A stretch of DNA of 57,913 nt from Dysgonamonadaceae bacterium (lineage in GTDB: Bacteria; Bacteroidota; Bacteroidia; Bacteroidales; Azobacteroidaceae): positions 1-57,913 of the forward strand of contig JAISUK010000005.1 of assembly GCA_031272075.1 (NCBI GenBank). Reading direction: 5' to 3'. Shown in pieces: positions 43,826 through 52,835 of this stretch (positions are counted from its first letter, which is position 1; every line of letters starts with the position of its first letter). The notes beneath the pieces are model-generated. The model was not told the DNA's origin and did no database searches. It saw nothing but the letters and a program-made list of their open reading frames with translations. Made by a program: the position numbers and the translations under genes.

Positions 43826-44932
43826 TTAGTCCCCCGTTTTTTCATTCAAAATTTTATCAATAGTGACGGCCATCCCGTCGCGCAACTGCATGACACCCGT
43901 GGTGATCACGGTATCGCCCTGCTCCAAGCCCTGCAATACTTGTACCCGCGAAGCGGTGCGCAGTCCCTTGACCACTTCCACCCTTTGCGCTTTGTTGTTG
44001 TGGTATCGGTAGGCGATGTCCAGCCCCATTTCTGCAACGATGGCTTCGCTCGGAACCGTTAACGCATTTTTGATTTCTTTCAGGTTGATTTCAATGGAAA
44101 TCGCACTCCCGGGTTTCAGGTGCCCTCCGGGATTCGGATAGATAGCGCGCGCTTTGAGTGAGCGGGTTTTCATTTCGATGCTGGATTCCACCGCGTATAC
44201 GGATGCCTGATACATGGCGCGTGAGGCATTGTTGAGCGCAAACCGGATCATTACGCCCGGCGTAATCTGCGAAGCCAATTCCTGCGTGGTCGAAAATTCC
44301 ACTTTCAAAGGGATGATTTTCGTTAACCGCGCAACGATGGTCGATGGTGATGCGTATGTGCCTTCACTCACCAACCGCAGCCCGATCTCTCCGTCGAAAG
44401 GCGCACGAAGCTCGGTTTGTGCAATCCGCGCCTTTATCAGTTCGATGTCGGCTTTCAATTTCTCCAACTCGGTAGAGACCTGTTCGTAGGTTTCCTTACT
44501 GACAGCATCTTTGGCCAGCAACGCCTTCTGGCGGTACAGCCGGTCTTCCGCCAGCGGGACTTGCGCTTCCAACTTCTTCAACTCCGCTTGCAACGGGCTG
44601 TCGTTTACCTTGGCCAACAGATCTCCTTTTTTTACGGAACTGCCTTCCTTGAAATAGATGTCTGTAATTTTTCCCGAAGTCTCGAACGATAAATCGACTT
44701 CCTCATCGGGAATCAGGCTGCCGGTGGCATGAATCAGGTCGTTCAATGTTTCGGGCTGCATGACCTGTACATTCACATTCAGCGCTTTATTTCTGTTTGC
44801 AGTGGTGAAAGCGGGCGCCGATTCCGCCTGGTTTTTTGAAATATAAAGTTGATGGAGTTTTGGATAAAACGCCATCCCCAAAATAAGTAATACAATGACA
44901 ATGAGGAGTAGTATTTTTGTGTTTCGTTTCAT
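43826..44932 (-). CDS. RND efflux periplasmic adaptor (membrane fusion protein)
   Basis: A 368-residue adaptor linking the RND pump to TolC. The start at 44932 (MKRNTKILLLIVIVLLILGM) is chosen because it gives an N-terminal membrane anchor just downstream of a -7 box; the longer open frame extends through the promoter. The biotinyl-lipoyl-like domain ATGSLIPDEEVDLSFETSGK and ITDIYFKEGSSVKKGDLLAK, the helical hairpin (RLYRQKALLAKDAVSKETYE) and ELRAPFDGEIGLRLVSEGTY are in the usual order, and EGLEQGDTVITTGV is near the end. First gene of the efflux operon, divergent from priA. Confidence 0.93.
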   Translation of the reverse strand: MKRNTKILLLIVIVLLILGMAFYPKLHQLYISKNQAESAPAFTTANRNKALNVNVQVMQPETLNDLIHATGSLIPDEEVDLSFETSGKITDIYFKEGSSVKKGDLLAKVNDSPLQAELKKLEAQVPLAEDRLYRQKALLAKDAVSKETYEQVSTELEKLKADIELIKARIAQTELRAPFDGEIGLRLVSEGTYASPSTIVARLTKIIPLKVEFSTTQELASQITPGVMIRFALNNASRAMYQASVYAVESSIEMKTRSLKARAIYPNPGGHLKPGSAISIEINLKEIKNALTVPSEAIVAEMGLDIAYRYHNNKAQRVEVVKGLRTASRVQVLQGLEQGDTVITTGVMQLRDGMAVTIDKILNEKTGD

Positions 44933-44952
44933 TGAAAATAGATTGTTTGGAA

Positions 44953-44960
44953 CAAAAGTA
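44953..44960 (-). promoter_or_regulatory. -7 promoter box of the efflux operon
   Basis: TACTTTTG on the minus strand matches TAnnTTTG, 20 bases before the adaptor ATG. No TetR-like gene or clear operator is seen nearby. Confidence 0.55.
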
Positions 44961-45107
44961 ATTTTTTTCCGCACACTTTGGAGTGTTTTTAGGTGTGGAA
45001 GTTTAAAACGGATAACATAATTTATAGAATGTATAGTTTTTTTTGCAGGCATTGGTGCGGGGTTGGATTTTATTATTGTGATATTTGTACGTTTTAACAA
45101 TAATAAC

Positions 45108-47387
45108 ATGTTTGTTGAAGTAATACTCCCGGTTCCATTATCCGATACCTATACCTATTTTGTACCGGAAAACCTGCGAGCAGCGGTTTTCCCGGGAAGT
45201 CTTGTGTCGGTGACTTTCGGACGGAACAAGCATTATTCGGGTGTGATTGCCTATATCCACACGATAAAGCCGACGTGTCCGTATGAGATAAAGCCGATTG
45301 TCGCCGTAGAACAGTCATCGCCTGTGGTGCGACGTCCGCAATTGCGTTTCTGGGAATGGTTGTCGCAATATTACCTTTGCAGTCTGGGGGAAGTAGCGAA
45401 AGCGGCGCTCCCTTCCGGGTTCCGAAAAGAGCCTTCGATGGGCTATAAACCGAAGAAAGAAGTATTCATCCGTCTTGCTTCGCAATGCAAGACGGCGGAA
45501 TCGTTGCGTTCGACCTTCGATTCATTGAAGCGAGCGGTCAAACAAGAACAATTGTTATTGGCGTTTATTGATTATTCGCGTCTGTTCGATCAAAATATTG
45601 CCGAGGGCAGTCTGCCGGAAGCTGAAATTTCAAAAAAAGCATTGCTGACGCGTAGCGGATCGGGCGAAGCGGCGCTCGCAGCGTTGATCAACAAAGGAAT
45701 TCTGGAATCCTATTCCAAAGAAGTAGGCCGTTTATCTTCCGACGATCTTCCGCTGTCGGACCCCAATCGGCTCAATTCGCTTCAACAGCAAGCGTATATC
45801 GAAATCTTGCAGCATTTCAGGGAGAAAAACGTTTGTCTTTTGCATGGAGTCACTTCGTCCGGCAAAACGGAGATCTACATCCATCTGATCAACGAGACAT
45901 TGAAACTCAACCGACAGGCGCTTTTTCTGTTGCCCGAAATTGCCCTGACCACCCAAATCACCGACAGGCTGAAGCGTTATTTTGGAAATAAGATGGGAGT
46001 GTACCACTCGAAGGTCAGCGACAACGAGCGACTGGAAATCTGGAACAACCTGCTGCACGACGAAGGCTTTCAAGTGATCCTGGGTGTCCGGTCTTCCATT
46101 TTTTTGCCGTTTCGCGACCTGGGTTTGATTATTGTGGACGAAGAACACGAACCCGGATATAAACAACAAAATCCAGCGCCCCGCTACCATGCCCGGAATG
46201 CCGCCATCGTATTGGCAACCATGCATTCGGCCAAAGTGGTGCTGGGAAGCGCTACGCCCTCGCTCGAATCGTATTTCAATGCGCAGACGGGAAAATACGG
46301 TTATGTGGCGCTGAACAAACGGTTTGAAGAAACCGAACTGCCGACAATCATCCCCGTCGATGTGAAAGAATTGAGGCGGAAAAAGCAGATGAAATCCTTG
46401 TTGTCGCCGTTACTGACGGAAAAAATCAGTCGATTGCTGGAAAATGGCGAGCAAGTTCTGTTGTTTCAAAACAGGAGGGGATTCGCACCCATGGTGGTAT
46501 GCCGTATTTGCGACTGGACGCCGAAATGCCGGTTTTGCGACGTGAGCCTTACGGTTCACAAACATTCCAACCGCTTGGCGTGTCATTATTGCGGAAGCAC
46601 GTACCCAATACCCGCAGAATGTCCGGAATGTGGAAACAAAGACTTGAAGCCCAGAGGGTTCGGTACCGAGATGGTGGAAGAAGAACTGCAGCGGATTTTC
46701 CCTGAAATACACATCGACCGGATGGATTTTGATACCACCCGCGAAAAAAAATCGTTTGAAGCGATCATCTCGCGCTTCGAGCAAGGCAAGACGCAGGTGT
46801 TGATCGGGACGCAGATGATCTCCAAAGGATTGGATTTTGAAAAAGTCGGTCTGGTGGGTATTCTCAGCGCCGATTCGCTGATCAATTTTCCGGATTTTCG
46901 GGCGTACGAACGCGCTTACCAGTTGATGTCGCAAGTGGCGGGACGCGCCGGTCGCCGTAAACAACAGGGAGAAGTGATTCTCCAGACTTCCAATCCCGAA
47001 CATCCATTGATCCGGCAGGTATTGAATCACGATTATGAAGGAATGGTCAGGTTGCAGCTCGAAGAACGGCGGATGTTTCGTTACCCTCCTTTTTACCGCC
47101 TGATCGAAATCAACCTGAAACACAAGCAAACGGATCTGCTTCAGGAGATGGCTGCGGAATATGCGCGTATGCTTCGTCAATCGCTTGGCGACCGGGTTAT
47201 CGGGCCTTATACGCCCCCGATCGTCCGGGTCCAGTCGTTGTATATCAGAAAAATCTTGCTGAAAATGGAGATTTCCGCCTCGCTGAATGTGATGAGAGAA
47301 GCCATTGAAAATGCCACTACACACATCACCGCCAACCGGCGTTTCAAGTATGTGACGATTCAGTACGATGTGGATCCCGTAGGGTGA
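45108..47387 (+). CDS. priA: Primosomal protein N' (replication restart helicase)
   Basis: A 759-residue helicase that recognises stalled forks and reloads the replisome. The start at 45108 (MFVEVILPVPLSDTYTYFVP) matches the family; an in-frame ATG 45 bases upstream is less likely. Walker A is HGVTSSGKTEIYIHLI, the DEEH box is LIIVDEEHEPGYKQQ, and GSATPSLESYF is motif III. The zinc module has four C-x2-C pairs (CRIC, CRFC, CHYC, CPEC) between about residues 465 and 510. The helicase motif VAGRAGRRKQQGEVILQT follows. All expected parts are present. It stands alone, divergent from the efflux operon. Confidence 0.97.
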   Translation: MFVEVILPVPLSDTYTYFVPENLRAAVFPGSLVSVTFGRNKHYSGVIAYIHTIKPTCPYEIKPIVAVEQSSPVVRRPQLRFWEWLSQYYLCSLGEVAKAALPSGFRKEPSMGYKPKKEVFIRLASQCKTAESLRSTFDSLKRAVKQEQLLLAFIDYSRLFDQNIAEGSLPEAEISKKALLTRSGSGEAALAALINKGILESYSKEVGRLSSDDLPLSDPNRLNSLQQQAYIEILQHFREKNVCLLHGVTSSGKTEIYIHLINETLKLNRQALFLLPEIALTTQITDRLKRYFGNKMGVYHSKVSDNERLEIWNNLLHDEGFQVILGVRSSIFLPFRDLGLIIVDEEHEPGYKQQNPAPRYHARNAAIVLATMHSAKVVLGSATPSLESYFNAQTGKYGYVALNKRFEETELPTIIPVDVKELRRKKQMKSLLSPLLTEKISRLLENGEQVLLFQNRRGFAPMVVCRICDWTPKCRFCDVSLTVHKHSNRLACHYCGSTYPIPAECPECGNKDLKPRGFGTEMVEEELQRIFPEIHIDRMDFDTTREKKSFEAIISRFEQGKTQVLIGTQMISKGLDFEKVGLVGILSADSLINFPDFRAYERAYQLMSQVAGRAGRRKQQGEVILQTSNPEHPLIRQVLNHDYEGMVRLQLEERRMFRYPPFYRLIEINLKHKQTDLLQEMAAEYARMLRQSLGDRVIGPYTPPIVRVQSLYIRKILLKMEISASLNVMREAIENATTHITANRRFKYVTIQYDVDPVG

Positions 47388-47613
47388 GATCGTTTCGACC
47401 GTACCGTTTTTCATTTCAGGTATAATGGACAAAAGTGATGCTATTTTTAATAATTATTTTAACTAAAAAAAATTTCAGTGTCTACTCAATGCGGCTGGTA
47501 CACTGTGCTTCGTCGGCAGCGCAGATGCAGAAGATTTGCTGAAAGCGGAATTATAATCGCTACTTTTCAAAGTTTTTTCGCCAAAACCGGTGAAATCGCG
47601 CCCTCTGCGGTGT

Positions 47614-48519
47614 CTATTCGGCTTGCACGCCGGAGATCCTGATCCATTTCTCCGGATAGAAGTCATTGCTGTCGTCGAAATGGGTGTATTTCGGCGGGCA
47701 TAAAACCAGCTTGTCCGGATTCCGGTTCAGCCAGGCGCCCCACCAGCTGAAAGTGCTGTTGGCGATGATGTTGTGCTTACATAAGGACATCAGATATAGG
47801 TCTTCCCACGCATTTTCGTTTGTGTTCCAGTCGATGTAATGCGCTGTCGATCCCAGGTTTGCTTTCGCCCAGGGGATGTCGTCGGAAAAGATATAAAATA
47901 CGGGTTTTTCCACCCGTTTGCATATCGTGCGGATGGCTGTCCGGTAGTATTCCGGCGTACAGATATTGCCGAAAGAAGCCTGATGCACTGGCTTGAGGTA
48001 ATCTCCACGTCTGATATGCACGGAAATACTGTTTTCTCTGACTATTTCGTCGGCGGTTTCCCGTGTTTTGGCAGAAACTTTCGCAGGATCGAATCGGAAA
48101 GCATTCATCACCTGCTCCCTGTGTTCTACAAAATACCGTTCGCTCTGGAAGCGTCCGTACCAGATGGATTTCCGGCAGCGGAGGTCGTTTTGCTTCATCA
48201 GTTGAGTCAGATAGTCCGATTTGATGACGATGCCGAACAACGAGAGGAGTTTGAGCGGGAGCAGGAACAATCCCGAAAACCGCGATTGACTTCCCAGCAC
48301 GATACATTTACGCGTCAGCCAGATCAAAAAGCTGTCGCAAAATCGATTTTGCATCCTTATTCCGAACACACGTCCCAATTCGGATCCGTAGTTGCTTTCC
48401 CCATGGCGCGCCAACGAATCGTTGAGTCTGACGGCATCGTTTTTCTTAAAAGTCAATGAATATGCATACTGGAACATTTGGTTTCCGAGACCGCCTACCA
48501 CCGAGATCACATGCTTCAT
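47614..48519 (-). CDS. GT11 alpha-1,2-fucosyltransferase-like protein
   Basis: A 301-residue glycosyltransferase of family GT11. The N-terminus VISVVGGLGNQMFQYAYSLT is the classic GT11 motif, and the GDP-fucose-binding motif is SVHIRRGDYLKP (about 172-183, HxRRxDY). The later YIFSDDIPWAKANL and NSTFSWWGAWLNRNPDKLVL are also diagnostic. It probably adds alpha-1,2-linked fucose to a surface glycan. It is the last gene of the polysaccharide cluster on the minus strand, next to a NodZ-like and a GT10 fucosyltransferase. The 226-base gap downstream (47388-47613) shows no gene I can support. Confidence 0.93.
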   Translation of the reverse strand: MKHVISVVGGLGNQMFQYAYSLTFKKNDAVRLNDSLARHGESNYGSELGRVFGIRMQNRFCDSFLIWLTRKCIVLGSQSRFSGLFLLPLKLLSLFGIVIKSDYLTQLMKQNDLRCRKSIWYGRFQSERYFVEHREQVMNAFRFDPAKVSAKTRETADEIVRENSISVHIRRGDYLKPVHQASFGNICTPEYYRTAIRTICKRVEKPVFYIFSDDIPWAKANLGSTAHYIDWNTNENAWEDLYLMSLCKHNIIANSTFSWWGAWLNRNPDKLVLCPPKYTHFDDSNDFYPEKWIRISGVQAE

Positions 48520-48550
48520 ATACCGTTTGTTTTAGTTTGCGTTTGACTAC

Positions 48551-49471
48551 TTACCATATTTTCCATTCCGGGATATCGACCGAAAATGTTTGTCCTGACG
48601 TCCTCCGCATCCCCAGATACATCCCCGGATTGGAGCTGAAAGTACCGACAAATGCTTCTGCCTCGGCCAGTATGTCCATCGAAGCAAACAGGTTGATCAT
48701 TTTATGTCGTCGCACCGACGCTTTTTCTTTCCGGAAGCGCTTGTTGTAATAGCCTTTTTCGCTTTCATCGCACAAGGTATAAAAATCCCAGTCAAGATAG
48801 GTTTCACACAGCGATTCAATGACGCGGTAGTCGTCGGTAAGTACAAAAGCCGAGCGGATATCCGTGATTTGAGCGGCTTTGTCCATGTATACCGCAATGT
48901 CCAGGCGTTCGGTTTCAATAAACTTGTCGCCGCCGCGGATATGCAGTCCCAGGTATTGTGCGGGGAGGTTCAGGTCGGTGACGACCGTTCGGATGCGTTG
49001 TGCTGTTTCGGAATTATACCGCCAGGTCATCTCGATCAGTCGTCGGCAAACGGTGCGAAGGTCGCCGCTCAGTCCCAGTTCCGGGATGCAGATGTCTTCG
49101 CGGATGTCCATTGTCCGTGCGGAATGAAACACGTCGGAGGTCAGGCAGGCATTTCGCAGACTTTTCCTGAACATATCCATCATCCGGAGAAACAGTGGAT
49201 ATTTATGTGGGAACCGCATGTTGAAAAAGCTGTGCAACGGGTTGTTATCTTCCGGGCAAAATGGCAGGAAATAGTCGTTCCAACCCCGCCCGAATCCGAA
49301 TCCGGCATCTTGTGAATAGAGGGTGAACCGCAGTTGACGACGCAGGCAGTAGAGCATCACGAGAATCATGTTGTTGTATTCGGAAAAAAAGCCGCCGTCG
49401 CAACCCAGATGGAAAACCAAGCGTTTGGGAAATGTGTCGTTGAGTTTGTTGTAAGTGTATAATAAATCCAT
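48551..49471 (-). CDS. Probable fucosyltransferase of the NodZ/GT23-like type
   Basis: A 306-residue putative glycosyltransferase. The key segment YLGLHIRGGDKFIETERLDI (about 172-191) resembles the HxRRxDK motif that binds GDP-fucose in NodZ/FUT8 (GT23) enzymes, and SAFVLTDDYRVIESL with EAEAFVGTFSSNPGMYLGMR fits the following regions of that fold. The N-terminal half (RLVFHLGCDGGFFSEYNNMI) looks like the acceptor domain with a Gly-rich first loop. Family assignment is by motif only; it has diverged (RGG in place of RR). It lies between a GT10 and a GT11 gene, which supports fucose transfer. Confidence 0.7.
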   Translation of the reverse strand: MDLLYTYNKLNDTFPKRLVFHLGCDGGFFSEYNNMILVMLYCLRRQLRFTLYSQDAGFGFGRGWNDYFLPFCPEDNNPLHSFFNMRFPHKYPLFLRMMDMFRKSLRNACLTSDVFHSARTMDIREDICIPELGLSGDLRTVCRRLIEMTWRYNSETAQRIRTVVTDLNLPAQYLGLHIRGGDKFIETERLDIAVYMDKAAQITDIRSAFVLTDDYRVIESLCETYLDWDFYTLCDESEKGYYNKRFRKEKASVRRHKMINLFASMDILAEAEAFVGTFSSNPGMYLGMRRTSGQTFSVDIPEWKIW

Positions 49472-49480
49472 CTCTTCTCT

Positions 49481-50440
49481 TTATCTTAATATGAACGACA
49501 ATGGTTTGAAAGAAAGCAATTTCGCCATTTTTTTCTGACGAGCGAAGTATCGCTGAGCATAGCCATAAGCGGCGGTTCGGCGGGCTTGTTCTAAAGGCTG
49601 TTCGACGATGGCGCGCAGGAAAACTTCCAGGCGGTTCAGTTGGCATTGATAATACCCCGTTTCCGAAAACCGCGGTTGCGACAGTTGCTTGAGATAGGCT
49701 TCATCGTCGCGGTCGAGCCGGATCACTTCCGCTATCGCCGCGTCAATCGTCGCAAAATCGTTCACGTGTACGAAGGCGGCTTTGTTAAAATCTGATTCCA
49801 CAGCGGGATTTCCCCAATACACCGGCAATGAATCGACCCGCATCGGATCGGTCATTTTTTCCGTGGTATATCCCTGCACACAACTGTTTTCAAACGCGAT
49901 GGTGAATTTATAGTCACGGATAAAAGGGAGTTTCTGCGGCACCGGCGCTCCGATATTGTTCAGCAGCCGTCCGCCGGAATCCACCTGCTTGTATTCCGAT
50001 AATTTACGGAAGCAGATTTCTCGAATCGGGTCGGATAATTTATTATTGGTATAGACGAAATTACAGAATTTTCGATTCAAGGCGTTGGCAGGATCAATCT
50101 GTCGTTCAAGCTCCAGTCGTTGCACTTCCTTGTCAAGCAGGTAAACCGGGAAACGGAGGTATCGGTCTCCAAATTCCAAGAAATGAAACCCCAGCGCGTA
50201 ATCACACAAATTGAAGTCAGGGACGTTGTTTTCGCCCGTAAAATAGATCTTGATGCAATCGCGATGGTTCAAATGATCGTAGCCGAACGAAGAAAAAAAC
50301 AGGTAGTCCGGGTTGGGATCCATCTTGATCGTGTAATGTCTGGACAATGTTTCTGTAAAAACATTGTGACACGCATCGAATCCTTTCCAGAAATCGGTGA
50401 AATACAGTTTGATGGTTTTCTTTACAGCAGTTGTATCCAT
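49481..50440 (-). CDS. GT10 alpha-1,3/1,4-fucosyltransferase-like protein
   Basis: A 319-residue GT10-type fucosyltransferase. The donor-binding motif is DYKFTIAFENSCVQGYTTEK (about 175-194), followed by DSLPVYWGNPAVESDF and AAFVHVNDF, all diagnostic of bacterial GT10 enzymes such as those of Helicobacter. The N-terminal PNPDYLFFSSFGYDHLNHRD is the typical acceptor-domain opening. The C-terminus is basic and helical but lacks the heptad repeats seen in Helicobacter. The start overlaps the stop region of the upstream GT2 by 19 bases. With the GT11 gene it could build a Lewis-type or other difucosylated structure. Confidence 0.92.
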   Translation of the reverse strand: MDTTAVKKTIKLYFTDFWKGFDACHNVFTETLSRHYTIKMDPNPDYLFFSSFGYDHLNHRDCIKIYFTGENNVPDFNLCDYALGFHFLEFGDRYLRFPVYLLDKEVQRLELERQIDPANALNRKFCNFVYTNNKLSDPIREICFRKLSEYKQVDSGGRLLNNIGAPVPQKLPFIRDYKFTIAFENSCVQGYTTEKMTDPMRVDSLPVYWGNPAVESDFNKAAFVHVNDFATIDAAIAEVIRLDRDDEAYLKQLSQPRFSETGYYQCQLNRLEVFLRAIVEQPLEQARRTAAYGYAQRYFARQKKMAKLLSFKPLSFILR

Positions 50441-51366
50441 AACGTTAAAATCAAATTCTTAAGCGTGTTTGCGATCGAACGCCGACCACGATTGCCGACA
50501 GTGTCAAACAGCAGGTCGATTCGTCCTTTTTGACGACGGATGTACGATTTCTCAAAGCCTCCCTTGATCAGGGTTTTGAGGAAATAAATCCGCAGATTTT
50601 CCAGATAATCAATCAGTTTGTCGTATTTAGAGAATAGATTCTGCTCCTGTGCCGTCCGCATCATCTCAGAGAGCGCCGTATACAGGCTTTCGCTATTGCG
50701 TTCGGTCTTTTTCTGCGTGATTGATTGGCTGTTGATATGGTAAATATACGTCTTTTTTCGGATTACGGTCATCGATTTGGCGCATAATGCCAGATGAAAG
50801 GACCAAAGGTTGTCTTCGTGGAGGATTCCTTCCCGGAAGCGGCAGTCGTTTCCGGCGAAAAGCGTACGTTTCACCAGTTTGTTCCATGCCATTTCATACC
50901 ATTGGCGCGAGAGGAACAGGCGCATCACCTCGTCTCCTTCGCAATAGAATCCGTCAGCGGGCTTCAATGGCGGGAAAGACTTATTGTTTGCGCCGATTAC
51001 GGCGATTTCTCCGATCACAAAATCCGGATTGTGGCGTTCGGCGGCAGTCACAAACGACGCAATGCTGTCGGGCGGCAGTTCGTCGTCGCTGTCAAGGAAA
51101 AAGAGGTAATCGCCTGTCGCTTCGTCAATCCCCGTATTCCGGGCAGCGGACAATCCCCTGTTTTCCGTATGTTCCGTTAGTTTTACGCGCTTGCCGGAGC
51201 CATGTTCCCTGATCACTTTCGCAGCAATCGACATACTGTCGTCGGGCGTGGCATCGTTCACCAGAATGTATTCGATATCGGGATAGGTCTGGTCGAAAGC
51301 TGAAATCAGACAGCGTTCGATGTATTGCGCCACATTATATACAGGTATAATGATTGAGACTTTCAT
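50422..51366 (-). CDS. GT2 family glycosyltransferase
   Basis: A 314-residue GT-A glycosyltransferase. It begins MKVSIIIPVYNVAQYIERCL; the nucleotide-binding IEYILVNDATPDDS, NRGLSAARNTGIDEATGDYL and the metal-binding FFLDSDDELPPDS follow. C-terminal helices and a basic stretch may contact the membrane. It forms one linkage of the surface polysaccharide; the sugar is not determinable. It begins 1 base after the flippase stop and overlaps the GT10 gene by 19 bases. Confidence 0.92.
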   Translation of the reverse strand: MKVSIIIPVYNVAQYIERCLISAFDQTYPDIEYILVNDATPDDSMSIAAKVIREHGSGKRVKLTEHTENRGLSAARNTGIDEATGDYLFFLDSDDELPPDSIASFVTAAERHNPDFVIGEIAVIGANNKSFPPLKPADGFYCEGDEVMRLFLSRQWYEMAWNKLVKRTLFAGNDCRFREGILHEDNLWSFHLALCAKSMTVIRKKTYIYHINSQSITQKKTERNSESLYTALSEMMRTAQEQNLFSKYDKLIDYLENLRIYFLKTLIKGGFEKSYIRRQKGRIDLLFDTVGNRGRRSIANTLKNLILTLWIQLL

Positions 51367-51367
51367 A

Positions 51368-52822
51368 TCACGATTTCTTATTCAACAACTTGGTTTTCAA
51401 AAAACGGACGCTCTCTCGGAAGATCACAATCTTGGAAAATTGCATGATCAGGAAATAGAACAGCACGGACAGCACAATCTTTGCTCCGAGTGAGAAATAG
51501 AGGTTCTCGATGGGATGAACAATCATATAGACCATTGTAAATACCACGCAGGTAATGCCCAGAAACGGGAATACATCGTAGATGAAATGGCGGATCGTCA
51601 ATCCGATGTATTTCCTGGTTGCCAGGATCGTAAACAACAGATTGAACAGGTATAAAATGCCGTTGCAAATAATCATTCGCCGGATGCCGTACTTGATTGT
51701 CAGCAGCAAGACGCCAATCATCAGGAAGCAATACGCGGCATTGAGCGACAACACCACGCCGGAATGTCCCTTGGAAGTCAACAGATTGAGATAAATCACC
51801 ACGATGGGCAGGAAAATGCCCGTGATACAGAGCAATTGCAGGATGACTACCGAATTCAGCCACCGGTCGGTCACCAGAATCAGAATCAGTTCCTTTGCGA
51901 TGAATGCTGTGCCGAGGATCACAGGAAAGGTGATGAAAGCAGTGAAACGGAGCATCTTCCGGAATACGAGCCGTTGTCTTTCGTCGTTGTCATTGACTTC
52001 CGCCAGCACCGGAAGCGAGATGGAACTGACGATGCCGATGACGATCCCCAACGGGATAGAAAACCACCGGTATGCCTGCGAATAGTATCCCGTCTGTTTC
52101 TCGTCGTAGCATTTCCCGAGCAGCAACGAATACATCCCGTTGGACAAATGCGAACACAAGGAAGAAATCAGGAGTTTGATACTGAAGGTAAACATCGACT
52201 GTAGCGGCGACTTTTTCATGCACAATGCCGGTCTCCAACTGCTGACAACCCACAAAATCAGCGTTTTAGAAAAAGACAAAACCACCATTTGTGCAGCGAT
52301 TGCCCAATAAGCGAAACCGAGCAACGCCAGCGTCAGCCCCGTCGAACAGGCAATGAGCAGCGAAGCGAGGTTGACGAACGTGAGTTTCTTTATTTCCAGC
52401 CTTTTGGTGAGGACGGTATTTTGTATAATCCCAAAGGCGTTGAATACGAACGAAAGGAATACAAATCGCGAAAGATCGGTCAGCTGCGGTTGCCGGTAGA
52501 AGTCGGCAATCCACGGTGCAGCAAAAAACAGGAGGGCATAAAGCAGCAGACTGATGCCTCCATTGACCCAGAAGACCGACGAATAGTCGTCGCGATTGAT
52601 TTCCTGCTTGTTGATGAGTGCGATGGAGAACCCGCTTTCCTGGAGTGTGGTCGCCACCAGCGTAAAAATGCTCAACATCGCCACCAGGCCAAAATCGTCC
52701 GGAAACAGGATCCGTCCCATGAAAATGGCGAATACCAACTGGATGACCTGCTGAAAGAGGTTGCCAAAACCACTCCAGAATAGTCCGCTCGCTGTCTTTT
52801 CTTTCAGGGATCCTTCTTCCAT
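51368..52822 (-). CDS. Polysaccharide flippase (Wzx-like, MOP superfamily)
   Basis: A 484-residue integral membrane protein with about 14 hydrophobic segments, of the lipopolysaccharide/polysaccharide flippase family. It starts at 52822 (MEEGSLKEKTASGLFWSGFG), the usual N-terminus, followed by QLVFAIFMGRILFPDDFGLV. The longer open frame overlaps the dehydrogenase gene. It should flip undecaprenyl-linked repeat units to the periplasm. A Wzy polymerase is not evident in the window. It sits 13 bases after the UDP-sugar dehydrogenase gene. Confidence 0.92.
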   Translation of the reverse strand: MEEGSLKEKTASGLFWSGFGNLFQQVIQLVFAIFMGRILFPDDFGLVAMLSIFTLVATTLQESGFSIALINKQEINRDDYSSVFWVNGGISLLLYALLFFAAPWIADFYRQPQLTDLSRFVFLSFVFNAFGIIQNTVLTKRLEIKKLTFVNLASLLIACSTGLTLALLGFAYWAIAAQMVVLSFSKTLILWVVSSWRPALCMKKSPLQSMFTFSIKLLISSLCSHLSNGMYSLLLGKCYDEKQTGYYSQAYRWFSIPLGIVIGIVSSISLPVLAEVNDNDERQRLVFRKMLRFTAFITFPVILGTAFIAKELILILVTDRWLNSVVILQLLCITGIFLPIVVIYLNLLTSKGHSGVVLSLNAAYCFLMIGVLLLTIKYGIRRMIICNGILYLFNLLFTILATRKYIGLTIRHFIYDVFPFLGITCVVFTMVYMIVHPIENLYFSLGAKIVLSVLFYFLIMQFSKIVIFRESVRFLKTKLLNKKS

Positions 52823-52835
52823 GGCATTGTCGGGG

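Noticed and set aside
47388-47613. Short in-frame stretch on the plus strand reading AAGTLCFVGSADAEDLLKAEL then stop
   Set aside because: It could be a decayed C-terminus, but it is too short, is preceded by a stop and matches nothing I recognise. I leave the 226-base gap without a feature.
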